From: Firm-04 sp946413695
Lineage (GTDB): Bacteria > Bacillota > Clostridia > Oscillospirales > Ruminococcaceae
Direction: 5' to 3'
Assembly (NCBI GenBank): GCA_946413695.1
Contig: CAMKLV010000002.1
Location: 1 to 64,000 of the forward strand
Length of the DNA: 64,000 bases
Part shown: in pieces, positions 15,915 through 22,900 of the stretch
Layout: each line of letters opens with the position of its first letter
Position numbering within the stretch: position 1 is the stretch's first letter
The notes under the pieces: generated by a model
The model's input: only the letters and a program-made list of their open reading frames with translations
Told to the model about the DNA's origin: nothing
Databases searched by the model: none
Translations under genes and position numbers: made by a program

Positions 15915-17246
15915 TTACTGTGCGTCGCTCTCGTCAAAGATATCGCCGCACTCCGGGCAGAACTTCGGCGGATTCATCGGGTCCTCCGGTGTCCAGCCGC
16001 ACTTGTCGCACTTATAGAGCGGTGCGCCTGCCGGCTTCTTGCTTCCGCAGTTCTGGCAGAATTTGCCGGTGTTGACTGTTCCGCAGGAGCAGGTCCAGCC
16101 CTCTGCCGGTGCAGGCTGCGGAGAGCCGCAGTTCTGGCAGAACTTGCCGGTGTTTGCGGTGCCGCAGGAGCAGGTCCATGTATTGGCTGCCGGTGCTGCT
16201 GCCGGAGCCGGAGCGGGTGCCGGTGCCGCAACCTGCTGCTGCTGACCCATTGCAAAGAGCTGACCCGGATTGACTCCGCCGCCCATGCCCTGCACCATGC
16301 CCATGCCCATGAAGGCATTGACAGCGCCGCTGGTATTCTTTGCAGCATCCTGCATTGCCTGGGACTGTGCCGTGACAAGCGATGCAGCTGCCATATTCGG
16401 ATCGCGGTTGATCGCTGCACGCTGTGCCTGCTTGATCATATCCTCGTCTTCCTTCGGAATGGTGACGGAGTTGATCGTAATGTTGGTCAGCGTAATGCCG
16501 CGCTCTGCGAGCCACTGATCCTTCAGTGCCTCGTTCATTGCGTCACGCAGCTCATTGGTATGACCGGGCAGTGCGCTGTAGCGGATGCCCAGCTCGGAGA
16601 TCTTTGCGAAAGCCGGCTGCAGTGCAGTCAGGAACTCGCTTCTCATCATATCGAGCAGGTTGTTATCGGTGATGCGGAAAAGCTCGGAGGTATTGCCAGC
16701 GACCTTGGTGTAGAACAGGATCGGGTCGGTGATGGTGAACTGATACATACCGTTGCAGCGGACGGAAACATCAATATCAAGCCCGATGTTGTTATCCACG
16801 ACACGGAACGGAATCGGATTCTGGGTGCCGAACTTGTTGCCCATGATATCCTTGGTGTTGAAGTAGTAGACACGCTGATCCTTGCCGGTGTCGCCGCCCA
16901 TTGCGAAACGTCTGCCGAAGGTCTTGAAGCTCTCGATGATGCCCTTTCCGAGCTTGCCGGAGAAGATGCTCGGCTCTGTACCGATATCATACTTATATTC
17001 GCCGGGCTCTGCGCAGATCTCCATGATTCTGCCCTGCTCGACGATGATCATGCACTGACCGTCAGCAACAGCAACGATACTTCCGTTTGTGATGATGTTG
17101 TCATCGCCCTTGTTGTTGCCCTTTGTCCGCTTGTGACCTTTTGCCATCAGTACGTCTGCCGGAAGCGACTCGCAGTAAAAATATTCAAGCCACTGATCCT
17201 TCAGTGTGCTGCTTCCTGCCTGCAATGCAGCTGCAATCAATCCCAT
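15915..17246 (-). CDS. SPFH-domain protein with C-terminal zinc ribbons (YdjI-like)
   Basis: The start is ATG 17246 (MGLIAAALQAG), 8 bases after GGAG. The 443-residue protein has an N-terminal SPFH/virion-core-like domain (about residues 20-330), with WLEYFYCESLPADVLM and a long helix ending at AINRDPNMAAASL. A Gly/Met/Gln-rich and Ala-Pro linker follows (about 335-372). The C-terminus holds three zinc-binding units: two nearly identical W-T-C-S-C-G-T-x-NTGKFCQNCGS ribbons and a last CDKCGW...FCPECG. SPFH proteins form membrane-associated oligomers. Strong own promoter upstream; first gene of a three-gene operon. Confidence 0.8.
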   Translation of the reverse strand: MGLIAAALQAGSSTLKDQWLEYFYCESLPADVLMAKGHKRTKGNNKGDDNIITNGSIVAVADGQCMIIVEQGRIMEICAEPGEYKYDIGTEPSIFSGKLGKGIIESFKTFGRRFAMGGDTGKDQRVYYFNTKDIMGNKFGTQNPIPFRVVDNNIGLDIDVSVRCNGMYQFTITDPILFYTKVAGNTSELFRITDNNLLDMMRSEFLTALQPAFAKISELGIRYSALPGHTNELRDAMNEALKDQWLAERGITLTNITINSVTIPKEDEDMIKQAQRAAINRDPNMAAASLVTAQSQAMQDAAKNTSGAVNAFMGMGMVQGMGGGVNPGQLFAMGQQQQVAAPAPAPAPAAAPAANTWTCSCGTANTGKFCQNCGSPQPAPAEGWTCSCGTVNTGKFCQNCGSKKPAGAPLYKCDKCGWTPEDPMNPPKFCPECGDIFDESDAQ

Positions 17247-17332
17247 AGTAATTACTCCTTTCACATGGCGGAACGCTGTCCGCGCTGCTGTTACGAAATC
17301 TATCAGACAGTCAAAAGATAAATTTCTATTTC

Positions 17333-17361
17333 ATTATACCATTTTTCGCCGGAATTTGCAA
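17333..17361 (-). promoter_or_regulatory. Promoter of the SPFH operon
   Basis: On the minus strand, -35 TTGCAA (17361-17356), 17 bases and -10 TATAAT (17338-17333) lie about 87 bases before the SPFH start. The stretch 17362-17500 between this promoter and the next terminator holds nothing else that I can assign. Confidence 0.75.
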
Positions 17362-17503
17362 TGATATTTTTGCAAAAAGAACGGAAACAATCTGCACAAA
17401 AATTCATTGTTAACATTAGGCAACATTCACAATCAAGATGATAGGTTGTCTATCAGAAATCAGCATTCATCCTGTGCATATGTGCATCGGATTCCTCATA
17501 AAA

Positions 17504-17546
17504 ACGCCATGTTATTTGTGACTGTCAATCAGAAATAACATGGCGT
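17504..17546 (-). terminator. Strong intrinsic terminator after pncB
   Basis: A perfect 14-bp stem, ACGCCATGTTATTT (17504-17517) with AAATAACATGGCGT (17533-17546), is followed by five T in the minus direction. It lies 38 bases beyond the pncB stop. Confidence 0.85.
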
Positions 17547-17583
17547 AACAGTCTGCATCAGCGCTCCTGTATTTCAGTGCAGA

Positions 17584-18777
17584 TTATTTTTCGCGTTCAA
17601 GGCGGAACTCGACCGAGCGCTTGAGATAGCCGAGATATTCCGCATCGCGGCACATTGCCTTTCCGATGTCATCGGAGAGCTTTGCAACCGGTCTGCCGTT
17701 GACATACTGCAGCTTGATGACGATGTTCAGCGCGTTCTCCTCGGTATCATTCGAGCAGAAGGTACCGATGCCGAAGGAGACCTTCGTCTTGTCGCAGAAG
17801 TAGTCATAGAGCTTCTGTGCACGGTCAAAATCAAGGCTGTCGCTGAACAGCAGCAGCTTTGTCTTCGGATCGACGCCGAATTTCTTATAGTGTGCGATCA
17901 TCTTTTCGCCCCATGCATAGGGGTCACCGCTGTCATGACGCACGCCGGTGTAGTTGTTGACCATCGAGCGGTTGAAATCGAGCAGAAACAGATCGGTTGT
18001 GATCGTATCGGTCAGCGCGGTGCCGTTGTCGCCGTCATATTCCGCATACCAGTCCTTCATTGCGTAGTGGTTCGTGTATGCGAGCGGGATCGAGTCAATG
18101 CCCTGATACATCTGCACGAACTCATGCGCATAGGTGCCGATCGGCGTGACATTATACTTCATCGCGAGATAGACATTCGATGTACCGACGCAGTTTTTCG
18201 TCTCGGTGACGAAGCGCCTGACCACAACATCCTCCCACTCGCGGGAGAGTCTTCTGCGGCAGCCGAACTCCGCAAACTTGAATGTATAGGTGCCGTCATT
18301 CATCGCTTTGATCTTTGCATCGAGGCGCTCCTCTGCGGATCTGCGCAGGCGGTCATAATCGAACTGCATGCGGAAGTAAACCTCATTGACGATTTCCAGC
18401 AGGTAGATCTCAAACTGCATTGCGGAGAACAGCGGGCCGTCCACAACGATCTGCAGCTCACCATTTTCATCGAGTTTCGCGTTCACGTAATCGCGGATCG
18501 GGTGCCACAGGCGCAGGAATTCGACGTAATCCTTTTTGATGAAGCGGATCGAGCGCAGATAATCCAGCTCCTCTTTTGTAAAGCGAAGTGTGCAGAGGTG
18601 GTCGATCTGCTCGTTGATCTCCTGCACCATCTCCGGCGTAAAGACAACGCCCTTTGTGCGGCACTTGAAATAATACTGTCCGCAGAGATCAGTGTGCTTG
18701 TGGAAGATGACCTGATCCATATTGAATTTATACAGGTCGGTATCCAGCAGGGAAATGACAATCGGTTCGAGTTTCAT
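17584..18777 (-). CDS. pncB: Nicotinate phosphoribosyltransferase (short, PncB type)
   Basis: The start is ATG 18777 (MKLEPIVISLLDTDLYKFNM), shortly after an AAGGA site. The 397-residue length and the sequence SLLDTDLYKFNMDQVIF, EFGCRRRLSRE, VGTSNVYLA and GTYAHEF fit the enterobacterial PncB subfamily. The GVRHDSGDP motif contacts the phosphoribosyl group. The enzyme makes nicotinate mononucleotide from nicotinate and PRPP for NAD salvage. It follows an unknown gene by 34 bases, in a unit whose promoter carries a small palindrome, and is near an NrtR-like NAD regulator. A second, distant NAPRT lies at 32773. Confidence 0.92.
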   Translation of the reverse strand: MKLEPIVISLLDTDLYKFNMDQVIFHKHTDLCGQYYFKCRTKGVVFTPEMVQEINEQIDHLCTLRFTKEELDYLRSIRFIKKDYVEFLRLWHPIRDYVNAKLDENGELQIVVDGPLFSAMQFEIYLLEIVNEVYFRMQFDYDRLRRSAEERLDAKIKAMNDGTYTFKFAEFGCRRRLSREWEDVVVRRFVTETKNCVGTSNVYLAMKYNVTPIGTYAHEFVQMYQGIDSIPLAYTNHYAMKDWYAEYDGDNGTALTDTITTDLFLLDFNRSMVNNYTGVRHDSGDPYAWGEKMIAHYKKFGVDPKTKLLLFSDSLDFDRAQKLYDYFCDKTKVSFGIGTFCSNDTEENALNIVIKLQYVNGRPVAKLSDDIGKAMCRDAEYLGYLKRSVEFRLEREK

Positions 18778-18811
18778 AATTACTGTCCTTTCTGTTTTGA
18801 ATTGAGATATC

Positions 18812-19513
18812 TTAGCCGCTGTAATCCGGATTCTGACGCGCAAGGCGTTTTTTCAGCTTGCGCTTTTTGCGTTTGGAAAGCGGCTTTTTGGAAAAGAGTT
18901 CAGGATGCTCACGCTTATGCTGCTCATATTGCGCTGCTGCTTCGCGGCGGCGTGCCTCCTCCTCTGCTTTCAGCGCACTGTAATAGGCATACATCGCATT
19001 GAGATCGCGGCTGAATCGTTCCGCGTCCTCTTTGCTGATCGTCTGATCCCAGAGTGGCGGACTGCCTTCAAAGCGGGCAGGTTCGCGATAGGTGACAATC
19101 GCATAGCGGTCATTGTGAATCTGCTGCGTGCGTTTGAGAATCAGGAAATCGGGGAATATTGTCATCGGCTGAAAGCCCTTGTAATCCTTATGAATCCGCT
19201 CCATAACCGCCGCGAGATTTGCCTCATTCAGCGGGAGCGGAATCAGCGCGGGACGATACGGACGGTTGATATATTCGGTAATCGTTTCCGGCTGCCTGTG
19301 CAGCTTTTCGATCCATTCCGTCCAGTACGGATTTGCGATGTCATCCTCGTAAAACAGCGGGTATTCTTTGCCGGATTCCTGTTCGCGCACCATGCAGCCG
19401 ATGCCGCAGGAAACCGCTTCGGCATCGCCGTAATGAACCAGATGGACATTGTCCACCGAGCCGAGAATCGTGCCGTGGTAATACCGGATATATTCAGCTG
19501 TTGTCATAGGCAT
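18812..19513 (-). CDS. Unknown protein upstream of pncB
   Basis: I do not recognise the family. The 233-residue product begins MPMTTAEYIRYYHGTILGSV, with a GGGGGG site 8 bases before the ATG. Residues 1-165 appear globular and mixed alpha/beta; residues 165-210 form a charged helix (ALKAEEEARRREAAAQYEQHK). The C-terminus is very basic (KKPLSKRKKRKLKKRLARQ), which suggests nucleic-acid or membrane-surface contact. No signal peptide or membrane helix is visible. It has its own promoter and is probably co-transcribed with pncB. Confidence 0.7.
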   Translation of the reverse strand: MPMTTAEYIRYYHGTILGSVDNVHLVHYGDAEAVSCGIGCMVREQESGKEYPLFYEDDIANPYWTEWIEKLHRQPETITEYINRPYRPALIPLPLNEANLAAVMERIHKDYKGFQPMTIFPDFLILKRTQQIHNDRYAIVTYREPARFEGSPPLWDQTISKEDAERFSRDLNAMYAYYSALKAEEEARRREAAAQYEQHKREHPELFSKKPLSKRKKRKLKKRLARQNPDYSG

Positions 19514-19534
19514 AAATCAGTCCCCCCTCGTTTT

Positions 19535-19563
19535 ATTATACCGCAAATGCCGGTATGCGTCAA
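19535..19563 (-). promoter_or_regulatory. Promoter of the unknown gene-pncB unit, with palindrome
   Basis: On the minus strand, -35 TTGACG (19563-19558), 17 bases and -10 TATAAT (19540-19535). The inverted repeat ATACCG-7-CGGTAT (19538-19556) fills the spacer and overlaps the -10, a position suited to a repressor of NAD salvage genes. Confidence 0.7.
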
Positions 19564-19614
19564 GTATGATTTTTGCAAGATCGAATGCGGCTTTCCCGCA
19601 TCCGGAACCGGCGT

Positions 19615-19851
19615 TTACTTTTTGCGGCGCTTCGATTTCTGATCGGCAGCGCGGCGTTTCTGTTCTCTGCGCAGACATGCACGGGCTTCCGCCTCGCTGA
19701 CAAATACGCCGAGATTCTCAGGACCTCTGTCCTGACCGCCGCCGTCCTCCTGATAGGCGATGTAGAACCCGTCCTTCTTTGCAACCTGATATCTGCCCAT
19801 GCGTCCGTCCTCCTGCGCCGTCTGCCGCATGGCTGCTTTTTTCCGCTTCAT
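19615..19851 (-). CDS. Small basic unknown protein
   Basis: I do not recognise it. The best start is ATG 19851 (MKRKKAAMRQ), 8 bases after AGGAGG, giving 78 residues. The core GRYQVAKKDGFYIAYQEDGGG looks like a small beta-structured module with a DGFYI strand. The tail (ACLRREQKRRAADQKSKRRKK) is strongly basic. It could bind nucleic acid. Promoter not evident; nearby sequence upstream is repeat-rich. Confidence 0.55.
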   Translation of the reverse strand: MKRKKAAMRQTAQEDGRMGRYQVAKKDGFYIAYQEDGGGQDRGPENLGVFVSEAEARACLRREQKRRAADQKSKRRKK

Positions 19852-19912
19852 CACTGACACCTCCTGATGTCAAAAATCATATATGCGGATGGATTACAGT
19901 CTGTCGATAAAG

Positions 19913-20150
19913 GTATCGCTTCGCGATTATTTATAATGGGCTCTCGCACGCTTCGCTATGAGTTTGCAAGCAAACTCACCAAACCTGCCAAAGGGATACG
20001 ATCTCTTTGAAATCCCATTATCAGCAAAATGAAAGCAGGTATGTGCTTTTATCATAATTCCATAATGGGAATTCTTAAGGACCGGCAGCACCGAAGCAGG
20101 AGATTGGGGAACAGTTTGCGCAGCAATACCGTAAGTCGCCGGTTTGAATC
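19913..20150. repeat. Noncoding repeat-rich region with several hairpins
   Basis: The gap 19852-20187 holds no gene that I can support. It contains ATCGCTTCGCGAT and ATAATGGGCTC, shared with about 12600; the palindrome GAGTTTGC-AA-GCAAACTC (19960-19977); an AATTCC/GGAATT hairpin at about 20055-20072; and TGGGGAACAGTTTGCGCAGC (starting 20105), which recurs at 28168 with one mismatch over 23 bases. It looks like a degenerate, nonautonomous repeat element. Confidence 0.6.
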
Positions 20151-20187
20151 CGTCGGAAACACTTTTTACAGAATGAATGCAGATACA

Positions 20188-21009
20188 TTATAGGTTTTGT
20201 TTCCGTTTGTAAATCTTTGCCGGACGGTGACCCTCACCGCGGACAACCTCCTCTGTCTCCTCGACATATCCGCTGACCATACGGCGGAAATTCGCCGGCA
20301 GAACCGAGACATTCATGATCGTTTCCTGCACCTTCTGGAGCGCGGTCAAAGTGAAGGTCTCCGGCAGAAAATCGAAGATGATGTCATAGTTTTTTGCCTG
20401 TGCCCGCAGCGCGGAAAGCGCCGAGGCAATGATCGCGGCGTGGTCGAATGCGATGCCGCCGCGCTCGAGAATCCGGAACCTTGTCTGCCCGAAGTGCTGC
20501 GAGACTGCCTCCAGCACTGCATGCAGCTCGTTCTCACCATAGACAAGTGTCAGGTGATAGGTGCCGTCCTCCCCGCAGGTGAAGCTGACCTCGAACCACT
20601 GGGCATCGTCCGCGTCATCGCAGGCGGTCTGCCGGACGGATTCCTCGCTGAGGATCGAGACATAGGCATTCGAGATGATCCAGCCGCGCGGATCGCGCTC
20701 CGGTTCGCTGTAGACACCGACCGGCATGATCGAGGCGGGCTTGACGGTTGTCTCCTCGCAGAGCTCGCGCAGTGCGCATTCCTCGACAGTCTCGCCCTTT
20801 TGCAGGAAGCCGCCCGGCAGTGCCCACATGCCCTTGAACGGGTGTCCGCCGCGCCGGATCATCAGCAGAAGCAGCTTATTCTCGCCGATTGTGCGGTAGC
20901 TGACGCTTTCCCCCTGCCGGATCATGAATGCCGCGACGTCAGCCGTCACGGAAGGGCGCTCGTAATCCTCGAGTCTGTAGTTTGATAAGAATTCCTTTTC
21001 GCTGTTCAT
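20188..21009 (-). CDS. NrtR-like Nudix/winged-helix transcriptional regulator
   Basis: The 273-residue protein has a Nudix domain (about residues 20-160) with an intact Nudix box GGFLQKGETVEECALRELCEE. The C-terminal part (about 190-273) matches the winged-helix domain of NrtR, with DFLPETFTLTALQKVQETIM, the element NFRRMVSG and the closing GHRPAKIYKRK. NrtR proteins bind ADP-ribose and repress NAD synthesis and salvage genes. An intact Nudix box means it could also hydrolyse ADP-ribose-like nucleotides. Its promoter carries a perfect palindrome, consistent with autoregulation, and pncB lies 1.4 kb downstream on the same strand. A plain ADP-ribose pyrophosphatase is the alternative, but it would not explain the C-terminal domain. 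Confidence 0.8.
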   Translation of the reverse strand: MNSEKEFLSNYRLEDYERPSVTADVAAFMIRQGESVSYRTIGENKLLLLMIRRGGHPFKGMWALPGGFLQKGETVEECALRELCEETTVKPASIMPVGVYSEPERDPRGWIISNAYVSILSEESVRQTACDDADDAQWFEVSFTCGEDGTYHLTLVYGENELHAVLEAVSQHFGQTRFRILERGGIAFDHAAIIASALSALRAQAKNYDIIFDFLPETFTLTALQKVQETIMNVSVLPANFRRMVSGYVEETEEVVRGEGHRPAKIYKRKQNL

Positions 21010-21038
21010 CGGTTGTCCCTCCTTGTTATTTCTATAAT

Positions 21039-21068
21039 GATAATATCACAAATATATTATCTTGTCAA
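21039..21068 (-). promoter_or_regulatory. NrtR gene promoter with 8-7-8 palindromic operator
   Basis: On the minus strand, -35 TTGACA (21068-21063), 17 bases and -10 TATTAT (21045-21040). The perfect inverted repeat GATAATAT-7-ATATTATC (21061-21039) spans the spacer and the -10, so a bound dimer would block RNA polymerase. Confidence 0.8.
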
Positions 21069-21150
21069 GGGGTTTTGCAGATTTTTTCAAAAAAATTTTT
21101 CCGGCAGCATAAAATCCGAAGCCCGATTTTCATAGTCCGGTCAAAAACAA

Positions 21151-21189
21151 AACCGCCGAAATGCAGCCAATGCGTACATTTCAGCGGTT
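21151..21189 (-). terminator. Intrinsic terminator after the M50-like gene
   Basis: AACCGCCGAAATG (21151-21163) pairs with CATTTCAGCGGTT (21177-21189) with one mismatch. A T-rich run follows in the minus direction. Confidence 0.75.
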
Positions 21190-21194
21190 TTCTG

Positions 21195-21740
21195 TTATTG
21201 TTTCACGAGCTTGACTGTCTCCGCAAAGTTTTTCGGAATTCCTTTCCGGATGACGATCACGAGCATCAGCGTGACGATCACCAGTGCAGCCGCACTGACC
21301 AGCAGCGGGCTGTGATCATGCGTGAAATTCCCGAGAAAATTCCAGACATCCGGATCAAGCTGTTTGCTCCCCAGCAGATAGAAGACCGGCAATATGACCC
21401 AGACCATCGCGGAAAGCATCGGGATGAGAACAGCGATAAACGAGAATATCCGGTAAAAGATATTCTGCACGTTTTTCCGGTAGCACAGCGCGTATATGAC
21501 AGCGGCAACCATCGGCAGAACGGCACCGTTCGCGTGCATCCACAGATCGGAGAAATCGGTATAATCGCCGCCTGTGCCGCGGACATGCGCATCCCCGATA
21601 ATGACAAATTCCGTGATTTTTTCGCCTGCAGAGAGCATCACAATCATATGCCCCGTCTCATGCAGAATCGTATAAAGCAGGAGCACGAGTATCGCTGAGC
21701 AGAGAATGGAAAGACTGATTTTCAATCTGATGTTTTTCAT
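21195..21740 (-). CDS. M50-like membrane metalloprotease homologue
   Basis: A 181-residue membrane protein with a first helix (ISLSILCSAILVLLLYTIL) leading straight into the zinc-site motif HETGHMIVML (HExxH type), followed by a segment NGAVLPMVAAVIYAL like the second conserved region of the M50 family, then three more membrane helices. Site-2-protease families usually have a third motif with Asp for zinc binding; the DPDVW in the loop before the last helix might serve, but I am not certain. Substrate unknown. AAAGGA precedes the ATG. Confidence 0.6.
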   Translation of the reverse strand: MKNIRLKISLSILCSAILVLLLYTILHETGHMIVMLSAGEKITEFVIIGDAHVRGTGGDYTDFSDLWMHANGAVLPMVAAVIYALCYRKNVQNIFYRIFSFIAVLIPMLSAMVWVILPVFYLLGSKQLDPDVWNFLGNFTHDHSPLLVSAAALVIVTLMLVIVIRKGIPKNFAETVKLVKQ

Positions 21741-21830
21741 AAGATGTCCTTTCTGTGTTGTGTGGCTTGTTTTGTAGTGTGATGTGTTACTGCAGTTCCC
21801 TGATGAAGTCCGCTGCGGGTGTGCTCCGGA

Positions 21831-22145
21831 TTACAGCCCGAGACGCTGTTCGAGCGTTTCGATCGGCATTGCACCGACCGCCTTCTTTGTGACCTTGCCG
21901 TTCTCAAAGAGCAGGAACGCCGGAATGCTGTCGATGCCGAACTTGACGGCAGGCTCTGCAGCCTCATCAACATTGACCTTGACAACCTTGAGATCGGGAT
22001 ATTTTGCGTCAAGCTGCTCGAGCACGGGCGCCATCATCATGCACGGGCCGCACCACGATGCCCAGAAATCCACGAGCACCTTGCCGTTTTCGTCGAGCAC
22101 CTCGGCATCGAATTCGGCAGCATCTTCAATATGAACAATAGACAT
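21831..22145 (-). CDS. trxA: Thioredoxin
   Basis: A 104-residue classical thioredoxin with the active-site WCGPC in DFWASWCGPCMMMAPVLEQL, the cis-proline loop SIPAFLLFENG, and the standard end of the fold. It reduces protein disulfides in the cytoplasm. It lies 12 bases after a gene for an FTR-like iron-sulfur protein, suggesting that here thioredoxin is reduced from ferredoxin rather than from NADPH. AGGAGG precedes the ATG. Confidence 0.93.
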   Translation of the reverse strand: MSIVHIEDAAEFDAEVLDENGKVLVDFWASWCGPCMMMAPVLEQLDAKYPDLKVVKVNVDEAAEPAVKFGIDSIPAFLLFENGKVTKKAVGAMPIETLEQRLGL

Positions 22146-22157
22146 GTGTTTTCCTCC

Positions 22158-22355
22158 TTATTTTTCCTTATAGTAGAGTCGGCAGTGGCAGTAGCCCTCA
22201 AATTCCGGATCAGCGATCTGCTCGCGGAATTCGAGACACATACATCGGTTTTCTTCGGTGCGCTGCAGCCGGCAGGGACAGTAGCCTTCCTTTTTGAGCA
22301 GTCCCTCGCGGATGCGTGCGACAACCTGTTCATCCTCATTGAATCGGATTTTCAC
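22158..22355 (-). CDS. Ferredoxin-thioredoxin reductase catalytic-chain-like protein
   Basis: The start is GTG 22355, 9 bases after GGAG, giving 65 residues; the longer frame reads back through the promoter. The six cysteines lie in the order GYCPCRL, CMCLEF and GYCHCRLY, matching the catalytic chain of ferredoxin:thioredoxin reductase, where they hold a 4Fe-4S cluster and the redox-active disulfide. Plant and cyanobacterial FTR has about 110 residues; short forms like this are typical of anaerobes. Its position just upstream of trxA supports the assignment. Confidence 0.8.
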   Translation of the reverse strand: MKIRFNEDEQVVARIREGLLKKEGYCPCRLQRTEENRCMCLEFREQIADPEFEGYCHCRLYYKEK

Positions 22356-22416
22356 GGTTTCACGCTCCTTTATTTTTGATATCCATAGTATACCCGTGGG
22401 AATTGCCAGTATCCAT

Positions 22417-22445
22417 ATTGTAGCACAGAATTCTGCGGGTGTCAA
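22417..22445 (-). promoter_or_regulatory. Promoter of the FTR-trxA pair
   Basis: On the minus strand, -35 TTGACA (22445-22440), 17 bases and -10 TACAAT (22422-22417), about 60 bases before the GTG start. Confidence 0.75.
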
Positions 22446-22517
22446 GCAATTTCACTAAGTGTTCACGTATAATGCACACATGTATCATTCAGAAAGACAA
22501 ATTTTCAAAATTGGGTA

Positions 22518-22546
22518 TTGACAAATCACACACAATATGATAGAAT
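22518..22546 (+). promoter_or_regulatory. Promoter of the lysine-riboswitch operon
   Basis: -35 TTGACA (22518-22523), 17 bases and -10 TAGAAT (22541-22546). Transcription should start at about 22553, immediately before the riboswitch aptamer. Confidence 0.8.
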
Positions 22547-22555
22547 AAGAACACG

Positions 22556-22752
22556 GACAGAGGCGCGGACTTGATGAGTCCTGCAGGATGAGGGTGCCGA
22601 ACCCGTGATCTCCGGATCAGATTCCCGCAGAAAAGGCAATTCCGCCGAAGTGTCACCGAACGGCATCGGTGCTGCTGGGCGCGTACCGAACAGGTGCGTG
22701 ACTGTCACACGGTATTCCGCGCGGATACCTTGTGGAGTGCTGACCGGGTTTT
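22556..22752 (+). promoter_or_regulatory. Lysine riboswitch (L box)
   Basis: The leader shows the conserved L-box landmarks in order: GAGGCGCGGACTT near 22560, GAGT, the GCCGAAG core near 22644 with a CATCGG hairpin partner and GCTGCTGGGC, then GACTGTCAC, and the closing TTGTGGAGTGCTGACCGG near 22729. It is followed by a terminator hairpin and the asd gene. Binding of lysine should favour termination, reducing asd, dapA and dapB expression. The family is assigned by eye; Rfam's Lysine model would settle it. Confidence 0.9.
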
Positions 22753-22807
22753 CGCTTTACCGGAACACAATCCGATTCCGGAGCGAATCCGTTCACCTGC
22801 TCATTGT

Positions 22808-22832
22808 CCGCCATACGCTGGCGGATTTTTTT
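22808..22832 (+). terminator. Riboswitch-controlled terminator
   Basis: CCGCCA (22808-22813) pairs with TGGCGG (22819-22824), followed by ATTTTTTT. It is the expression platform of the L box. A second hairpin, GTCTGCACGG/CCGTGCAGAC (22850-22872), lies between it and asd without a T run; its role is unclear. Confidence 0.85.
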
Positions 22833-22900
22833 CTGCCTCAGGCAATCTTGTCTGCACGGGAGCCGTGCAGACCAACTACATGAATGGAGGACTATATCTC

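Noticed and set aside
20130..20155. CGGTTTGAATCCG resembling a tRNA T-arm
   Set aside because: No acceptor stem, D-arm or anticodon arm could be found around it, and the stretch aligns with the repeat copy near 28200.
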